The position numbers and the translations under genes are program-made. From the NCBI GenBank assembly GCA_015068065.1, contig SVLE01000003.1, forward strand, positions 1 through 63,927: a stretch of DNA of 63,927 nt, written 5' to 3'. How positions within the stretch are numbered: position 1 is the stretch's first letter; every line of letters begins with the position of its first letter. Of the stretch, positions 33,381 through 41,038 are shown piece by piece. Below the pieces are notes generated by a model that made no database searches, had not been told where the DNA came from, and saw only the letters and a list, made by a program, of their open reading frames with translations. The DNA is from Oscillospiraceae bacterium (GTDB lineage: Bacteria > Bacillota > Clostridia > Oscillospirales > Oscillospiraceae).

Positions 33381-35717
33381 ATGAAAAAGAAACTGCTTTC
33401 CCTGCTCCTGACGGCCTGCCTGCTGACCGGCAGTCTGTGCCTCAGCGCGGCAGCCTCCTTCACCGACATACAGGACCCTCAGACTGCTCTTTCCGCCGGC
33501 GTGCTGCAAAGCATGGGCATCGTGGGCGGTGTGGGCAATGGCCTCTACTCCCCAGACACCGTGCTCACCCGGGCACAATTCTGCGTGCTTATGGTCCACA
33601 CGCTGGGCATGAAGGATTTGACCTCCGCCCACGCCTACAAAACCCTGTTTACCGACGTGAAGCCCGGGAACTGGTACACAGGCTACGTCAATCTGGCCTA
33701 CTCTCAGGGACTGTTGGCCGGCTACGGCAACGGTAAATTTGGTCCCGACGATCCGGTCACCTACGGACAGGCGGCTACTCTGCTGCTGCGGATTCTGGGC
33801 TATACCTCTGCCGATGTGGGCAATGTTTGGCCTTCAGATTATGTAAACTACGCCCACACACTGGAGCTGGATGAAGGGCTGGCCCTCGCCGCAGACAAGG
33901 GCGTCACCCGGGGCGAAGCCGCCATCCTTCTGCACAATACCCTGAACACCCACCCCAAGGGGGGTAGGGAGGCGTACTATAAAACCTTCGGCGATACCGC
34001 GTCTGTGCAAAAGGCAATCGTTCTAGATGTCAATACCCAAAACGGTACTGCCGCAGATCAGCTCATGGCCTGCGTCATTACAACCGCCGGTGCCTCCATC
34101 GAGTACTTTACCCAGAAGAATTGGACCTCCCCTGTTCTCATCGGATGTGAAGGTGATCTCCTTGTCAACGCTGCCGGCAAGGCGATTGGTTTTGTCCCCG
34201 GCTCCAACGACGCCAAGGATGTGATTATCACTGCCGCCAAGGCCGCCGGCATCACGGACACTTCCGGAACCACCCATCGTATTACCGGCAGCACCGTCAC
34301 CATCGTAGGCGATGATATCTATACGTGGAGCAGCACTGGCTATCTGCGCGTGGACGCACTCGCCGGCCGGATCGCCCGCCTGTTTTACGATGAGGATGGT
34401 GCAATCAGTTATGTCTACGTCTCCACCGGAACTACGGATGCCGATTCCTCCGTTGCTATCGCGCAGTACGAAACGCCCAACGCCGAGCTTGCCCGCAAGC
34501 TCGGCGTTACCGGTGACTACCTGATCGTCAAAAACGGCTCCCGGGCGCAGGCTGATGACCTTTCCCGGTATGATGTGGCTTATTTCGATGCCACCTCCCG
34601 TACCTTGTGCGTGTCCGATTACCGCATCACTGGCTATATTGAGGCCGCCTCCCCCACGCTGGACGCAGCCCAGACCATTACAGTGGCCGGCTGTGCCCTG
34701 CCCGTGCTGGAGGCCGCGTGGGACAGTCTGGGCCAGTTCAGACTGGGCGATAAAGTCACCCTCCTGCTCACAGATGACCTTAAGGTGGCAGCCGTCCTTC
34801 CCACCTCTGAGCTCAGCAGCGATATGCTGGGCATCCTCAGCACGGACGGAAGCCACGTCACGCTCTACCCCTCCGGTCTGGTGATTTCCTCCAAAGAAGT
34901 GGATGCAAACGAGCGCCTGCGAGGAACCCTTGTCCGGGTCAATGTTTATGAAGATTCCTTGGCCTGCTTTGCCTACTCCTCCAAAATCACAGGCCCGCTG
35001 AATATTGCCGCACGCACACTGGGCAGCTATTCTCTGGCCCCCACCTGCCACGTTTTCGAGCACGCCGGCGGCCTTCTCGGCAGTGGCTATGTCCACAGCC
35101 TGTCCGGTGATCCGGGCGTGGCTTCCACAGACTTTGCCGATATTTTCTGGACCGACACACTCTCTGCCGATATTGTGGACAAAGTCCATCTTAACTCCGC
35201 CGGTCAGGTGGATCTGATTCTTTTGAAAAACACCACCGGAAACTGCTATTCCTATGGTAAGCTGACCAGCTATAAAGGTACCGATGGGATCATGACAGCT
35301 TCGTCCCCCAAACCCATCTACAACAGTGCCGCCACCCTGACCAACGCTTCTGGAACCTCGCAGAAATACCTGTCCAGCTATCCCGTTTACTACAACCGCT
35401 ACTATGGCATCCTGCTGCGCAGTTACAGCGCCGCCCATCAGGAGGTCATTGCCCTAACTGAACTGACTTCGTCAGCCCCTTTAAACGCCGATGCGTTCTT
35501 TCTGAACGAAGATGACTGGTTCGTATCAGTAACGGGCACACAGATCCCGGTGAGCGAGCAGGTGCAGGTCTATATTGCCCCCACTGACCAGTGGCTCAGC
35601 GGCACGGACGGGGTACGAACCGCCGTTTCCTCCGGTCTGACGCTGACCGTACACTATGACAAAACCCCAACCACAGGGGCCATGGTCCGTGTGATCGTTG
35701 TGGAGAAAACGAAATAA
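33381..35717 (+). CDS. SLH-domain surface protein
   Basis: A 778-residue exported protein with a signal peptide (about 1-26, MKKKLLSLLLTACLLTGSL) and S-layer homology modules at about 27-85, 86-145 and 146-200 (SAGVLQSMGIVGGVGNGLY, AYSQGLLAGYGNGKFGPDD, DKGVTRGEAAILL). SLH modules bind pyruvylated secondary cell-wall polymers. The remaining 570 residues are beta-rich with no family I know. It follows the MacB permease by 13 bp with CGGAGG upstream, so it is likely co-transcribed and may be a surface partner of the exporter. Confidence 0.88.
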   Translation: MKKKLLSLLLTACLLTGSLCLSAAASFTDIQDPQTALSAGVLQSMGIVGGVGNGLYSPDTVLTRAQFCVLMVHTLGMKDLTSAHAYKTLFTDVKPGNWYTGYVNLAYSQGLLAGYGNGKFGPDDPVTYGQAATLLLRILGYTSADVGNVWPSDYVNYAHTLELDEGLALAADKGVTRGEAAILLHNTLNTHPKGGREAYYKTFGDTASVQKAIVLDVNTQNGTAADQLMACVITTAGASIEYFTQKNWTSPVLIGCEGDLLVNAAGKAIGFVPGSNDAKDVIITAAKAAGITDTSGTTHRITGSTVTIVGDDIYTWSSTGYLRVDALAGRIARLFYDEDGAISYVYVSTGTTDADSSVAIAQYETPNAELARKLGVTGDYLIVKNGSRAQADDLSRYDVAYFDATSRTLCVSDYRITGYIEAASPTLDAAQTITVAGCALPVLEAAWDSLGQFRLGDKVTLLLTDDLKVAAVLPTSELSSDMLGILSTDGSHVTLYPSGLVISSKEVDANERLRGTLVRVNVYEDSLACFAYSSKITGPLNIAARTLGSYSLAPTCHVFEHAGGLLGSGYVHSLSGDPGVASTDFADIFWTDTLSADIVDKVHLNSAGQVDLILLKNTTGNCYSYGKLTSYKGTDGIMTASSPKPIYNSAATLTNASGTSQKYLSSYPVYYNRYYGILLRSYSAAHQEVIALTELTSSAPLNADAFFLNEDDWFVSVTGTQIPVSEQVQVYIAPTDQWLSGTDGVRTAVSSGLTLTVHYDKTPTTGAMVRVIVVEKTK

Positions 35718-35735
35718 TCCGGCCTGTGTGGCCAC

Positions 35736-35788
35736 AAAAAAGCCCCTAAGTAAATGTCGATTCAATCGAATTTACTTAGGGGCTTTTA
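35736..35788. terminator. Shared terminator between convergent genes
   Basis: Long stem AAAAGCCCCTAAGTAAAT / ATTTACTTAGGGGCTTTT around a TCGATTC-type loop; ends both the SLH gene and hprK. Confidence 0.9.
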
Positions 35789-35795
35789 TATTGTT

Positions 35796-36731
35796 TTAGT
35801 TCTGCTGCCAATGGCTGTCCATGCGCTGACTCAGCTCCAGCGCCGCATTGTGTCCCATCTTCCGGTTGCGGTTGTTCATGGCCGCAACCTCCAGAATGCT
35901 GGCCAGATTACGCCCGGGCTTGACCGGGATGGTCAGGGATGGAATCTGGGTGTCCAGAATTTCCACATACGTAGAGTCCATACCCAACCGATCGTAGACC
36001 TTTCCCTCTTTCCACGGCTCCAGGTTGATGACCAGATCAATCTCCTGGCTGTCCTTGATGGCTCCCATACCAAACAGGCGGCGCACATCGATCACGCCGA
36101 TACCCCGAAGTTCCATATAGTGACGGATCAGCTCCGGCGCGGAGGCCACCAGCACACCGGCATTGTTCTTGATGATGTCCACCGCATCGTCGGCAATGAT
36201 GCGGTGCCCGCGTTTGATCAGCTCAATGGCCACCTCGCTCTTGCCCACTCCGGACTCCCCCTGAATGAGCACGCCCTCGCCGTATACCTCCAGCATTACC
36301 CCGGAGCGGGTAACTCGGGGCGCCATATGCAGCCGCAGGCTGCCGATCAGGGAGCTGGTAAACACCGAGGTATGTTCCTGGGTGCGCAGAATGGTTCGGT
36401 CGTATTTTTCCGCCATCTCCATGCACTCGGCAAAGGGCTCGATACCCCGGGTGATGATCAGGCCGGGAACGGGATAGGACAGCAGCCGGTCAAAGCTGGC
36501 TCGCCGCTGCTCCGGGGTAAGTCCCGCCAGATAGGTGGTCTCCACCAGACCCAGAATCAGCAGACGCTGCTCGTCAAAATAGTCGAAAAAACCGGTCAGG
36601 GGCAATCCGGGACGGTTGATATCCGCAGTACGCAGGATATAGTCGCCATAATCCTTTCCCCCGCGCAGGATCTCCAGATGGAACTGTTCTATGATCTCGC
36701 TGAGCTTAACACTGTATCCGTCCTGTGCCAT
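35796..36731 (-). CDS. hprK: HPr kinase/phosphorylase
   Basis: A 311-residue enzyme that phosphorylates and dephosphorylates HPr on Ser46 and so controls carbon catabolite repression. It shows the HprK set: Walker A GESGVGKS (158-165), HRIIADDAVDI, the signature MELRGIGVIDVRRLFG and a C-terminal KPGRN. I start it at 36731 with GGGGGTG upstream; an in-frame ATG at 36746 is also possible. Alone on the minus strand, divergent from the RpiR regulator. Confidence 0.96.
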   Translation of the reverse strand: MAQDGYSVKLSEIIEQFHLEILRGGKDYGDYILRTADINRPGLPLTGFFDYFDEQRLLILGLVETTYLAGLTPEQRRASFDRLLSYPVPGLIITRGIEPFAECMEMAEKYDRTILRTQEHTSVFTSSLIGSLRLHMAPRVTRSGVMLEVYGEGVLIQGESGVGKSEVAIELIKRGHRIIADDAVDIIKNNAGVLVASAPELIRHYMELRGIGVIDVRRLFGMGAIKDSQEIDLVINLEPWKEGKVYDRLGMDSTYVEILDTQIPSLTIPVKPGRNLASILEVAAMNNRNRKMGHNAALELSQRMDSHWQQN

Positions 36732-36814
36732 AATGCACCCCCGCATATCTTTTTTTACAGTATAGTCCATTTCCCCGCTCCTTGCAAGCCAAATTCCCTT
36801 TTCTCATTTTCCTC

Positions 36815-36879
36815 TTGACTTTTCCTGTTTCGGTCGCTATACTCATTTTGCACATAAAAAATAATGAGTTTTACTCATT
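36815..36879 (+). promoter_or_regulatory. Promoter and ACTCATT operators of the RpiR gene
   Basis: TTGACT (36815-36820), a 17-bp spacer, and TATACT (36838-36843) form a near-consensus sigma-A promoter. A perfect palindrome AATGAGT-TTT-ACTCATT at 36863-36879 overlaps the likely transcription start region, and a third ACTCATT overlaps the -10. This fits autoregulation by the RpiR protein. Confidence 0.7.
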
Positions 36880-36894
36880 TTCTAGGGTGATATT

Positions 36895-37740
36895 ATGACA
36901 AAAAATGTGTTTACACAGTTGAAGGCCTCCTACAGCTACATGAGCCGTGTGGAACGACGAATCGCCGACTTCATATTGGGCCAACCGGACCGATTTCTTA
37001 CGCTGACCATGGCTGAGTTGTCCGCGCAGGAAGAGGTCAGTCAGGGAAGTATCAACAACTTCGCACGAAAGTTCTTTTCCTGCGGCTTTTCCGCACTGAA
37101 ACTGCAGGTAGCTGCAGGTCTGACCCCCTCTGCAGACACTCCCCTGCCCGCCGTACAGCCTCAGGCGGTAAAGACCTGTATGCAAAGCAACATCGATGCC
37201 ACACGCAGTTTCTTTGAGACTACCACCCAGATCAACGACGAGACCGTACTGGCCCGGGCGGTGCAGCGCATTCTGCGCTCCCGCAGGATCGACATTTACG
37301 GCGTCTACCACTCGGGTATCAGCGCCCGTGATCTGTGCTTCCAGCTGATCAGTCTGGGCATCCCCGCCAACTACGTGGAAGATACCTTTATGTGCGCCGT
37401 ATCCGCCTCCACCCTGGACGAAAACGGGCTGGTCATTGCCATCTCCGCCTCCGGTCGCACCTCCGAAATTATTGACGCAGTACAGATCGCCAAAGAAAAT
37501 CACGCTGGGGTGCTCTGCCTGACGACCAATCCCTTCTCTCCCCTTGCCAAAATCTCCGACGATGTTCTGCTGTCCGCCCCGCCGGATGACCAGAGCGGAG
37601 GTGTGGGACACACCCGAATGGCGCAGCTTTTTGTTATCGACTCTCTCATTACTTATCTGCAAACCATCATGCAGCAGGAGGACCCGGCAAACAGGGACCG
37701 CCTGCGTAAATTCAACATTTCCCACAGCATTCAGGATTGA
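36895..37740 (+). CDS. RpiR (MurR) family regulator
   Basis: A 281-residue protein with the N-terminal HTH_6 of the family (SRVERRIADFILGQPDRF and MAELSAQEEVSQGSINNFAR) and a SIS sugar-phosphate-isomerase domain (about 120-250: RIDIYGVYHSGISARDL, VIAISASGRTSEIIDAV). SIS domains of RpiR proteins bind sugar phosphates. AGGGTGATATT precedes the start. It is followed by an OPA-type transporter gene 15 bp downstream, so the pair likely handles a phosphorylated sugar or glycerol phosphate. Confidence 0.93.
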   Translation: MTKNVFTQLKASYSYMSRVERRIADFILGQPDRFLTLTMAELSAQEEVSQGSINNFARKFFSCGFSALKLQVAAGLTPSADTPLPAVQPQAVKTCMQSNIDATRSFFETTTQINDETVLARAVQRILRSRRIDIYGVYHSGISARDLCFQLISLGIPANYVEDTFMCAVSASTLDENGLVIAISASGRTSEIIDAVQIAKENHAGVLCLTTNPFSPLAKISDDVLLSAPPDDQSGGVGHTRMAQLFVIDSLITYLQTIMQQEDPANRDRLRKFNISHSIQD

Positions 37741-37755
37741 AAGAAGGTCCTCCCT

Positions 37756-38967
37756 ATGTTCAACTTATCTCCCCAGGCGCGGCACGCCCTGCAGATCGGC
37801 ACTTTGTGCTCCGTAGCCTATCTGGCAGTCTATGTGGCCCGGAATATTCTGGGTTCCGTTTCCCCGCAGATGATCGAACAGGGCATCTTTACCGAAAGCC
37901 AGATCGGCACCCTGTCCTCCGTCTACTTCGTGGCTTACGCCGTGGGCCAGCTCATCAACGGTGCGATCGGTGACAAGGTCAAAGCAAAGTATATGATCAG
38001 CCTTGGGCTCATCTTCGCCGGTGTGTGCAACCTTTTGTTTTCCCTCTGCGCAGGAAACATTACGGGCAGCACAGTCACCTACGCCCTGACCGGCTTTTCT
38101 CTGGCCATGATCTACGCCCCCATGACCAAGGTCGTGGCGGAAAATACCGATCCCATCTATACCCCCCGGTGCAGTCTGGGCTACACCTTCTCCTCCTTCC
38201 TCGGTTCCCCCTGCGCCGGCCTTCTGGCTGCGGCTCTGGTATGGCAGGGTGTGTTTTCTGCCAGCAGTGCTATTCTGCTCATTATGGGTGCGCTGTGCTT
38301 TATTTCTTTCACGCTTATGGAGCGCCGGGGACTGGTGGAATACGGCAAATATGATACTCCCAAGCAGTCCGGCGGCAGCATCGCCGTTTTGATTCGCCAC
38401 CGCATCATCCGGTTCACTCTGGTGTCCATACTCACCGGTGTGGTCCGCACCACTGTGGTGTTCTGGCTGCCCACGTTTATCTCTCAGTACCTGGGGTTTT
38501 CCCCAAAGGCCTCCGCTATGATCTACACGGTGGGTACCCTTTTCATATCCAGTTCCGCCTTTATCGCCATCTTCATGTACGAGTGTCTGGGCCGCAGAAT
38601 GGATATAACCATGCTGCTGGCCTTCGCCACCTCTGCTGTCAGCTTCCTGTTAGTTTGGCTGATCCACGTTCCTTTCATTGGCATCCTGTGCATGATACTG
38701 GCCATTACCACTGCCAACTGTGCCTCCAACATTCTGTGGTCCATCTACTGCCCCAGCCTGCGGGATACGGGTATGGTATCTGGGGCCACCGGCTTTCTGG
38801 ACTTTTCCAGCTATATGGCAGCTGCCGTATCCTCTTCCCTGTTTTCCAACGCCGTTGCAGACATCGGCTGGGGTCCGCTGATCCTGGTGTGGTTTGGGCT
38901 GATGCTTCTCGGCGTCATGGTCACCCTGCCTCAGCGCAAGCATTCCAACGCAAAAGAACCGGCCTGA
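37756..38967 (+). CDS. MFS transporter, OPA-like
   Basis: A 403-residue transporter with 12 predicted segments. The N terminus (YLAVYVARNILGSVSPQMI, then FVAYAVGQLINGAIGDKV) resembles the organophosphate:phosphate antiporter group (GlpT/UhpT). Substrate not determinable. It forms an operon with the RpiR regulator. Confidence 0.88.
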   Translation: MFNLSPQARHALQIGTLCSVAYLAVYVARNILGSVSPQMIEQGIFTESQIGTLSSVYFVAYAVGQLINGAIGDKVKAKYMISLGLIFAGVCNLLFSLCAGNITGSTVTYALTGFSLAMIYAPMTKVVAENTDPIYTPRCSLGYTFSSFLGSPCAGLLAAALVWQGVFSASSAILLIMGALCFISFTLMERRGLVEYGKYDTPKQSGGSIAVLIRHRIIRFTLVSILTGVVRTTVVFWLPTFISQYLGFSPKASAMIYTVGTLFISSSAFIAIFMYECLGRRMDITMLLAFATSAVSFLLVWLIHVPFIGILCMILAITTANCASNILWSIYCPSLRDTGMVSGATGFLDFSSYMAAAVSSSLFSNAVADIGWGPLILVWFGLMLLGVMVTLPQRKHSNAKEPA

Positions 38968-39137
38968 CGGACCGCTATCCTTCCGGGTAAATACTCCTAT
39001 CCCGTCTGTTTCAGGAAAAACCTTTGTCAGGAACGAATTTTTTTCGAAAAAGTCCTTGCAATTTGACAAAGTATCTGTTATTATATCTGTCGATGCTCCA
39101 TGATTTGAGTGTACTTCGAAGCGAGGAGGTAAGCGAA

Positions 39138-39326
39138 ATGGCCAAATGTGAATTCTGCGACAAGGGCGTTGTCTTCGGCATCCAGGTGTCCCACTCCCAC
39201 CGCCGTTCCAACCGTCCCTGGAAGCCCAACGTGAAGCGTGTCAAGGCGATCGTGAATGGCGCTCCCACTCATGTGTACGTCTGCACCAGATGCCTCCGTT
39301 CCGGTAAGGTCACCCGTGCCGTGTGA
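39138..39326 (+). CDS. rpmB: Ribosomal protein bL28
   Basis: A 62-residue protein with the L28 pattern CEFCDKGVVFGIQVSHSHRR and a second Cys pair CTRCLRSGKV, i.e. the zinc-binding (C+) form. GAGGAGG lies ten bases before the ATG at 39138. Monocistronic, ended by a strong terminator. Confidence 0.97.
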   Translation: MAKCEFCDKGVVFGIQVSHSHRRSNRPWKPNVKRVKAIVNGAPTHVYVCTRCLRSGKVTRAV

Positions 39327-39342
39327 TCCGAATAAGGCAAAT

Positions 39343-39378
39343 TAAAACTCCGTGTCCTGATGGACACGGAGTTTTTTT
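39343..39378. terminator. Terminator of rpmB
   Basis: Stem AACTCCGTGTCC / GGACACGGAGTT followed by T7; also ends the convergent rnmV transcript. Confidence 0.88.
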
Positions 39379-39970
39379 ACTTTATGCAGCTGAGCGCCCG
39401 GTCCAATTCTTCCCGGGTACAGCAAGTATTCAGTACCTGAAGCAGTGCGTTGGCCGACATATGCTCCGGTAGCTCCAGCGCCCGCAGCAGCGCACCTCTG
39501 CGCACCGCACTGTCCGCCCCGCCAACAAGGCCCAGGGCCATCAGATCCGCTTTGGTCAGGCAGAGGTTCTGTGCAGGTGCATCTCCATCCTCAAGCACGG
39601 TCGCACCTGCCCGGCGCAGAGCCTGAAGCAAAATCTCGGGTGTCATTCCTTCCACACCAAGCTTTCCCTCTTTTCCTCCCTGTGCTTTGCGACGCTCTTT
39701 TCCATACACATCTGGCACATAGGCGTGCTTAAGCCGGTCAGCCGGAATCGCGCTCTTGAGCCGGTTTCGGATCACAAAGCCCGCCCCGTCCGGGTCGGTA
39801 AGCACAATCAGGCCGCGCTGGACCGCCACACGGCGCAGCAACGCCATCTGCTCGTCATTTTTAAAAATACCGAAGCCCGCCGTTTCCAGAATGAGGGTGT
39901 CAACCAGCTGAGACAGGGTATTCTTATCATAACGCCCTTCCACCACAATGGCTTCCCGGATTCGCAGCAT
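39377..39970 (-). CDS. rnmV: Ribonuclease M5
   Basis: A 197-residue Toprim enzyme that matures 5S rRNA. Toprim residues: Glu in AIVVEGRYDK and the D-x-D in VLTDPDGAG; followed by the M5 pattern HAYVPDVYGKERRKA and GVEGMTPE. The start at 39970 has GGGGAGA upstream. It lies downstream of holA in a leftward run comEC-holA-rnmV. Confidence 0.93.
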   Translation of the reverse strand: MLRIREAIVVEGRYDKNTLSQLVDTLILETAGFGIFKNDEQMALLRRVAVQRGLIVLTDPDGAGFVIRNRLKSAIPADRLKHAYVPDVYGKERRKAQGGKEGKLGVEGMTPEILLQALRRAGATVLEDGDAPAQNLCLTKADLMALGLVGGADSAVRRGALLRALELPEHMSANALLQVLNTCCTREELDRALSCIK

Positions 39971-39987
39971 GGTTCTCCCCTCTTTTC

Positions 39988-41034
39988 TCACTTCCTGGCC
40001 GGTGTGGCCAATTCAATCAGCAGGTTGGTCAGCAATTCCTTTCCGTCCGCACCGATCCCTCTCATTGACAGATCGGTTTCAAAGCAGGCGGCCACTGCCT
40101 TGCGGCACCACGCCAAGGAAAATCTCCGGGCACTGTTTATCAGCTTCTCTGCCGGATAGGGGCTGATTGCCCACTGTTGGGCCAGGTCACCCGCCGTCCC
40201 GTGATCCTCCAGCATCAGTCTGGCGGCATACAGCTGCCGCATCTGCTTGCTCAGCGAATAGAGGATACGCATAGGGGGCTCCTGCATTTGAAACAGTTCG
40301 CCAAGCACCTGGGCAGCCCGGTCAAAATTACCCGCGCCGATGGCATCCGTCATTTGAAATACCACCGCATCCAACTGTGGCGTTGCTACAGCATCAATAT
40401 CCCGCCTGGTCACACGGCTTCCCCGGGCATAGGCGCCGATCTTCTCGATCTCGCCGATCAGACCGTTCATCAAATCCCCGCACAGGAAAATCAGGTAACG
40501 TGCCTGCTCGGAGTCGATCTCCTTACCCAGCGCCTTGAACCTCCGGTGCACCCAGTCCACCAGGTCGCCCTGTCCCTGCCGTGCAAACTCCACCACGCTG
40601 CCATGCTCTTTGATGGCCGCTGCCAGCTTGGTCCGTGAATCGACCTTATAGGCGATCAGATCGTATACAAACACCACACAGCAATAGTCGGGCAGCTGAG
40701 AAAAAAGAGCAATCAATTCTTCCCGGTCCTTCTCCCCGGACTTCCCCAGATCATAGTCGCTGACAAGGATCATGGTCCGCTCGCTCATCATGGGCAGGGC
40801 GTCCACCGCCTGTTCCAGTCGCTGCGGTGTAAACTCTTTTCCGGAAATGGTGTGCAGATTGAATTCCGCCATTCCCTGACCCACCAGTTGATCTTTCATC
40901 CGTCCAAGATAGAAGTCCCGCAAATAGGCTTCCTCGCCGTGCAGGATATACAGCCGGCCAAGGGTCCCGTCAGCCAGATCCTTCTTCAGTTTGGTATAGG
41001 CGGAGGTGTCCGCCTTCTGCTTGCTTGCGGCCAT
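39988..41034 (-). CDS. holA: DNA polymerase III delta subunit
   Basis: A 348-residue clamp-loader subunit: N-terminal AAA-like domain with LYILHGEEAYLRDFYL, the MSERTMILVSDYDL strand, then the HolA helical parts with GLIGEIEKIGAYA and VFQMTDAIGAGN. It opens the sliding clamp with tau and delta'. AGGAGTG precedes the ATG, and it starts four bases from the comEC stop, so the two are co-transcribed, as in many Firmicutes. Confidence 0.95.
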   Translation of the reverse strand: MAASKQKADTSAYTKLKKDLADGTLGRLYILHGEEAYLRDFYLGRMKDQLVGQGMAEFNLHTISGKEFTPQRLEQAVDALPMMSERTMILVSDYDLGKSGEKDREELIALFSQLPDYCCVVFVYDLIAYKVDSRTKLAAAIKEHGSVVEFARQGQGDLVDWVHRRFKALGKEIDSEQARYLIFLCGDLMNGLIGEIEKIGAYARGSRVTRRDIDAVATPQLDAVVFQMTDAIGAGNFDRAAQVLGELFQMQEPPMRILYSLSKQMRQLYAARLMLEDHGTAGDLAQQWAISPYPAEKLINSARRFSLAWCRKAVAACFETDLSMRGIGADGKELLTNLLIELATPARK

Positions 41035-41038
41035 ATCA

